A DNA stretch of 7,687 bases from an uncultured Clostridia bacterium (GTDB lineage Bacteria; Bacillota; Clostridia; Oscillospirales; Oscillospiraceae). The first letter of the stretch is position 1; each line of letters begins with the position of its first letter. The notes under the pieces are model-generated. The model was not told where the DNA came from and searched no databases. It saw nothing but the letters and a program-made list of their open reading frames with translations. Positions 5,338 to 7,687 of this stretch are shown piece by piece. The stretch spans positions 1 to 7,687 of the forward strand of contig CAMVOG010000110.1 of assembly GCA_947169005.1 (NCBI GenBank). Direction: 5' to 3'. The position numbers and the translations under genes are program-made.

Positions 5338-5387
5338 AAACAGGGACGGCCTTGACCGATTGTGGGTCAACGCCGTCCCTGTTTTTT
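5338..5387 (+). terminator. Strong intrinsic terminator after the SurA-N-like gene
   Basis: CAGGGACGGC (5341-5350) pairs with GCCGTCCCTG (5372-5381), and TTGACC (5352-5357) with GGTCAA (5365-5370). One C/C mismatch interrupts the stem and the loop is 7 nt. Six T follow (5382-5387). The stem extends by three A-T pairs at the base. It lies 10 nt after the stop codon. The stop codon of the convergent toxin gene lies in the T-run. On the minus strand the hairpin is followed only by a short T-run, so it works mainly for the plus strand. Confidence 0.92.
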
Positions 5388-5790
5388 ATATTGTCATTAC
5401 GCAGGCCTCGCCGTATCCATCCATCAGATGGTCATGCGTGATGAACACCATGCTTTCTACCTTTGCCTGCGCCAGAAGCATCCTGTCAAAAGGATCGTTA
5501 TGAGGAGGCGCATTCTCCACTCTGCGCAAACGGTTGACCGCAACAGCGTGGGTTTTGGTGATCGGCAGAGAGACCATGCTGGCTCTTTCGCAGCATTCCA
5601 TGAGCAGCTCGCCCGAAACCGGCATTTTATCCGGCGCTTTCATGTGCTTCAGGCCAATCTCCCATACTGAGGCAGGGCTGTAATATATTTCGTTTTCGGG
5701 TGAATTGAGGATATCAAGTACCGATTTTGGCAGCTTTTCATCCGAGAACAGCGCCCAGATCAGAATGTGAGAATCCAGCAGATACCTCAT
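5386..5790 (-). CDS. vapC: PIN-domain toxin, VapC-like
   Basis: This 134-residue PIN-domain protein is the expected length for a VapC-family toxin, a Mg2+-dependent endoribonuclease that stops translation when freed from its antitoxin. It opens with MRYLLDSHILIWALF, placing the first acidic residue at Asp6. Further acidic active-site candidates are Glu44 (SVWEIGLKH), Asp99 and Asp102 (PHNDPFDRMLLAQA) and Asp120 (FITHDHLMDGYG). All expected positions are present, so it looks intact and catalytic. Its ATG overlaps the antitoxin stop by 4 nt, with GGAGGGATCGC in front, typical of a coupled toxin-antitoxin pair. The stop codon lies in the T-run of the convergent terminator. The RNA target cannot be told from sequence. 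The module is lower in GC than its flanks, consistent with transfer. Confidence 0.9.
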   Translation of the reverse strand: MRYLLDSHILIWALFSDEKLPKSVLDILNSPENEIYYSPASVWEIGLKHMKAPDKMPVSGELLMECCERASMVSLPITKTHAVAVNRLRRVENAPPHNDPFDRMLLAQAKVESMVFITHDHLMDGYGEACVMTI

Positions 5791-6020
5791 GCGATCCCTC
5801 CGTTGAACATTTCACTGATCTCCGCATTCAGATCATCAAAATGCTCATCGAAATCCGCGTTGAAATGAATCAGCCCCTTGGATAAGCCCGTGCGCTTAAA
5901 GGGGCGAGGACTTTGCTCTTGGGCAACGGGCGTCATTCTTTGAAGCAGCTCCACTATGATACGGATATTGCTCTCAGGCTGCTGCTGCATCAATGCGTAT
6001 GCTTCCTGGATCGGCGTCAT
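5787..6020 (-). CDS. Antitoxin partner of the VapC-like toxin
   Basis: This small acidic protein (77 residues from the chosen start) is encoded just upstream of the PIN toxin and overlaps it by 4 nt. The N-terminal half (MTPIQEAYALMQQQPESNIRIIVELLQRM) looks like two helices and resembles short antitoxins such as DUF2281-type partners of PIN toxins. I see no clear ribbon-helix-helix, AbrB or Phd/YefM DNA-binding fold. The C-terminal part, with KRTGLSKG followed by an acidic DFDEHFDDLNAEISEMF segment, looks like the arm that wraps the toxin. Three ATG codons lie in tandem at 6026, 6023 and 6020. AAGGGAG ends 2 nt before the first, so the third (8 nt spacing) is preferred. The TTG at 6044 would lie before the ribosome binding site. 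Its role is inferred mainly from context. Confidence 0.78.
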   Translation of the reverse strand: MTPIQEAYALMQQQPESNIRIIVELLQRMTPVAQEQSPRPFKRTGLSKGLIHFNADFDEHFDDLNAEISEMFNGGIA

Positions 6021-6076
6021 CATCATCGCTCCCTTCGTAAGCAAGTAACGTTTGAATCATCATGAAAAGATCATAA

Positions 6077-6086
6077 AGCCGCGGCT
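6077..6086. promoter_or_regulatory. AGCCGCGGCT palindrome in the toxin-antitoxin leader, possible operator
   Basis: This perfect 10-bp palindrome lies about 10-20 nt downstream of the predicted transcription start of the toxin-antitoxin operon, where autoregulatory operators are often placed. The antitoxin shows no obvious DNA-binding fold, so its role is uncertain. Confidence 0.3.
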
Positions 6087-6102
6087 GTGCCTTATCAGCT
6101 AT

Positions 6103-6131
6103 AGTATATGCGAAAAAGCGGCGGCTTGCAA
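6103..6131 (-). promoter_or_regulatory. Predicted promoter of the toxin-antitoxin operon
   Basis: On the minus strand, a TTGCAA -35 box (6126-6131) and a TATACT -10 box (6103-6108) are separated by 17 bp. The predicted start near 6096 gives a leader of about 75 nt before the antitoxin ATG at 6020. The -35 lies about 26 nt past the stop of the DUF4003 gene, with no strong terminator between, so the toxin pair may also receive read-through. Confidence 0.68.
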
Positions 6132-6156
6132 GGGAAAATTGTGTTTCACGCTTATC

Positions 6157-7140
6157 TCAACCCGACGCGGCGGCGCTGGTGGCTGTCGTGGAGCAGATCA
6201 CGGCGCACATGGCCGCCTGCTGGGCGGCCACCATAGCCACGGTCCCCGCCAGGGCGGCGGCCTCCATGGGGCGGGCCCCCAGGTCCCCGTCCGCCGCCAG
6301 CATGGCCGCGTGGCTGAGCCGGGTCTTCTTGTCGATGCCGAAGATACTGCGATAGCCCCGGAGCCCCGCCAGGGCCCCGTCGATGGCCAGCACGTCCTCC
6401 ACCGTGGAGGCGGGTTCCCGGTCCAGCACCGAGAGAGCCGCCAGGATGGGCAGCTCATAGTGCCTGCCGTAGCGCCGCCCCCGGGCGGTGAAGCCGTCAT
6501 AGAGGGCCAGCAGGGCCTCCACCCGCCTGGCGCTGCCCCCTTCGCCCAGGCAAAGCACATGGGAGGCCGCCTGCACCGCGTTGGAGGAGGAAAAGCGCTC
6601 CTTCAAGGCCCGGTAGCTCTCCTCCATTTCCGCGACCAGCGCGTCCTCGGACTTGTCCGAGAAGGTCAGCAGCAGGGCGACAACGCTGTCCTCCGCCGAG
6701 GTGAGGAAGCGATGCTCCTCCTTCATGCGTTCGTAGAGGCTGCGCCCCGCCAGGGCCCGGCGCTCGGGATCGTCATTCGGGGCCATGTCCGCCAGGATCG
6801 CCGCCCCCAGGGCCAGGTACTCCGAGCGGTGGAAGCAGCCCTTTAAGGCCTCATAGTTCCGCAGGCTCCGGGCCAGCAGGGCCTCCGGCTCCCGGGAGGC
6901 GGCGAGCAGACTGATGAAGGCCAGCCGCCCCGTGCCCCGGAAGTTGGAAAAGGGCCCCGTTTCGTTCTTCAAAAGCTCCCGGGCCGCTTTCAGCCGCTCC
7001 TCCGTGGCCGTGAGGCCCCGGGCGGTGAAGATATTCGCGCAGACGGAGAGCAGCGTATCATATTCAAAGTGAAAGGTCGTGCGCAAAGCCTCCCGGTTGG
7101 CGGCAAAGGCTTCGCAAAGGCTCAGCAGTTCAGCGTTCAT
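6157..7140 (-). CDS. DUF4003-family protein of unknown function
   Basis: This 327-residue, largely helical protein matches my recollection of the DUF4003 family in Bacillota. It shows the repeated-helix character and the blocks SAEDSVVALLLTFSDKS (148-164), EMEESYRALKERFSSSNAVQ (171-190) with SHVLCLG after it, and a hydrophobic small-residue tail from about 295 (AALAGTVAMVAAQQAAMCAV). The function is not known and no catalytic motif is evident. It has no signal peptide at the N-terminus; the C-terminal hydrophobic stretch could be a buried helix or a membrane tail. The ATG at 7140 overlaps the TGA stop of the upstream ArgRS-like gene by 4 nt, with AAAGGAG 6 nt ahead. The two are therefore translationally coupled and likely functional partners. 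GC is very high, unlike the toxin-antitoxin module that follows. DUF4003 membership is from memory of the family. Confidence 0.75.
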   Translation of the reverse strand: MNAELLSLCEAFAANREALRTTFHFEYDTLLSVCANIFTARGLTATEERLKAARELLKNETGPFSNFRGTGRLAFISLLAASREPEALLARSLRNYEALKGCFHRSEYLALGAAILADMAPNDDPERRALAGRSLYERMKEEHRFLTSAEDSVVALLLTFSDKSEDALVAEMEESYRALKERFSSSNAVQAASHVLCLGEGGSARRVEALLALYDGFTARGRRYGRHYELPILAALSVLDREPASTVEDVLAIDGALAGLRGYRSIFGIDKKTRLSHAAMLAADGDLGARPMEAAALAGTVAMVAAQQAAMCAVICSTTATSAAASG

Positions 7141-7687
7141 GGCGTTCTCCTTTCGTGCAGGGCCAGGGCCTCCAGCCCCAGGTCCAGCCCCAGGCGGACC
7201 GCCGCTCCGAGACGGAGGCGGGCGGCGCGGAGCCGGGGCTCCGGCTCCCGGAGGGGGTGAGTGTGATACCAGCGGTAAAAGGCGTCTCCCAGCGCCGCCA
7301 GGGCGCGGGCAGAGCGCGCGGGATCGGCGGAAGAAAAGGCCCCGGTCAGGCGGGCCAGGCAGCGCAGCAGTGCCCGCTCGGCCTCGTTCGTCAGCAGCCC
7401 GGCGGCCTCCGCCGCCACGATGGGGGCGGCCTGCTCCCGGGCCAGCAGGGTGCCCAGGCGGGCATAGGCATAGCGGACCCGATAAAGAGGTTTTTCCCCG
7501 TCCTGCCTTTCCACCAGCGCCGGGTCCGCCCCGAGGGCAAGCAGAAAGTCCGCCTCGGTCATGGGGCGGGCGGGGGCCGCGGCTTTCGCATCAAAGACTT
7601 GCAGGACCGCGGCGTACCAGCCTTCGCCCAGACGGAAATTCAGATAGCCCGGTCCCGCGGCCTCGGCGGAGGCAAAGAAGCTGCCCC
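7137..7687 (-). CDS. Arginyl-tRNA-synthetase-like DALR-domain protein lacking the catalytic core (5' end cut)
   Basis: The reading frame is open from the window edge to the TGA at 7137-7139 (182 visible residues). I treat it as one gene because residues ahead of the ATG at 7562 are also ArgRS-like: AAGPGYLNFRLGEGWYAAVL matches the end of the ArgRS N-terminal domain (AGPGFINFRL type). About 55 residues later comes LYRVRYAYARLGTLLARE, which matches the ArgRS YVQYAHARI segment at the start of the DALR anticodon-binding domain. That domain follows with LLTNEAERALLRCLARL, AFYRWYHTHPL and RLRAARLRLGAAVRLGLDLGLEAL. In a true ArgRS roughly 300 residues with the HIGH and KMSK motifs lie between these points; here there is no room for them. 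It is therefore probably not an active synthetase but a tRNA-binding or regulatory relative. The DUF4003 gene overlaps its stop codon by 4 nt. Confidence 0.78.
   Translation of the reverse strand, partial: GSFFASAEAAGPGYLNFRLGEGWYAAVLQVFDAKAAAPARPMTEADFLLALGADPALVERQDGEKPLYRVRYAYARLGTLLAREQAAPIVAAEAAGLLTNEAERALLRCLARLTGAFSSADPARSARALAALGDAFYRWYHTHPLREPEPRLRAARLRLGAAVRLGLDLGLEALALHERRTP

Noticed and set aside
6111..6130. Terminator after the DUF4003 gene (AAGC-CGCC-GCTT with T-run on the minus strand)
   Set aside because: A 4-bp stem is too weak, and the bases are better explained as the spacer of the toxin-antitoxin promoter.
6052..6846. Plus-strand open frame of 264 codons
   Set aside because: It is antisense to the DUF4003 gene, with Gly/His/Arg/Gln-rich low-complexity sequence and no motif.

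Overview
The window looks like a piece of chromosome from a GC-rich, anaerobic member of the Bacillota (class Clostridia, most like the Oscillospiraceae). The grounds are a biotin-dependent sodium-pumping decarboxylase operon, an ECF sigma factor paired with a DUF4367-type anti-sigma protein, a DUF4003 protein, strong AGGAGG-type ribosome binding sites, and frequent ATGA stop/start overlaps. The genus is an inference from gene content. No rRNA, tRNA, CRISPR array or insertion sequence was seen.

Left part (1-3198, all minus strand): a decarboxylase operon starts at a promoter near 3254-3282. It encodes a small OadG/MmdD-like membrane subunit (TTG start), a biotin carrier protein, and the membrane sodium-pump beta subunit. 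It ends in a TetR-family regulator that starts 1 nt after the beta stop codon. The carboxyltransferase alpha subunit is absent. A 225-bp AT-rich gap follows, holding a probable terminator, a perfect 40-bp palindrome and a promoter. Beyond it lies the start of putP, a Na+/proline symporter, cut by the window edge. A Na+ exporter and a Na+-driven importer are therefore neighbours, with a regulator and a strong operator candidate between them.

Middle (3199-5387, plus strand): a divergent promoter region rich in A/T tracts separates the pump operon from an ECF sigma factor gene (GTG start). That gene overlaps a membrane anti-sigma-like gene by 4 nt. The anti-sigma gene is compositionally mosaic: its first half is about 68% GC and its sensor half about 42%. 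A 19-bp sequence from inside the sigma gene recurs just downstream of the pair. Next comes a membrane-anchored SurA-N-like protein with its own promoter and a strong intrinsic terminator.

Right part (5386-7687, minus strand): a VapC-like PIN toxin and a short antitoxin form a lower-GC module with its own promoter. Upstream of it lies a DUF4003 gene translationally coupled to an arginyl-tRNA-synthetase-like protein. In the visible part of that protein the N-terminal domain motif runs almost directly into the DALR anticodon-binding domain, with no room for the catalytic core. This, the palindrome upstream of putP and the mosaic anti-sigma gene are the points most worth a second look.
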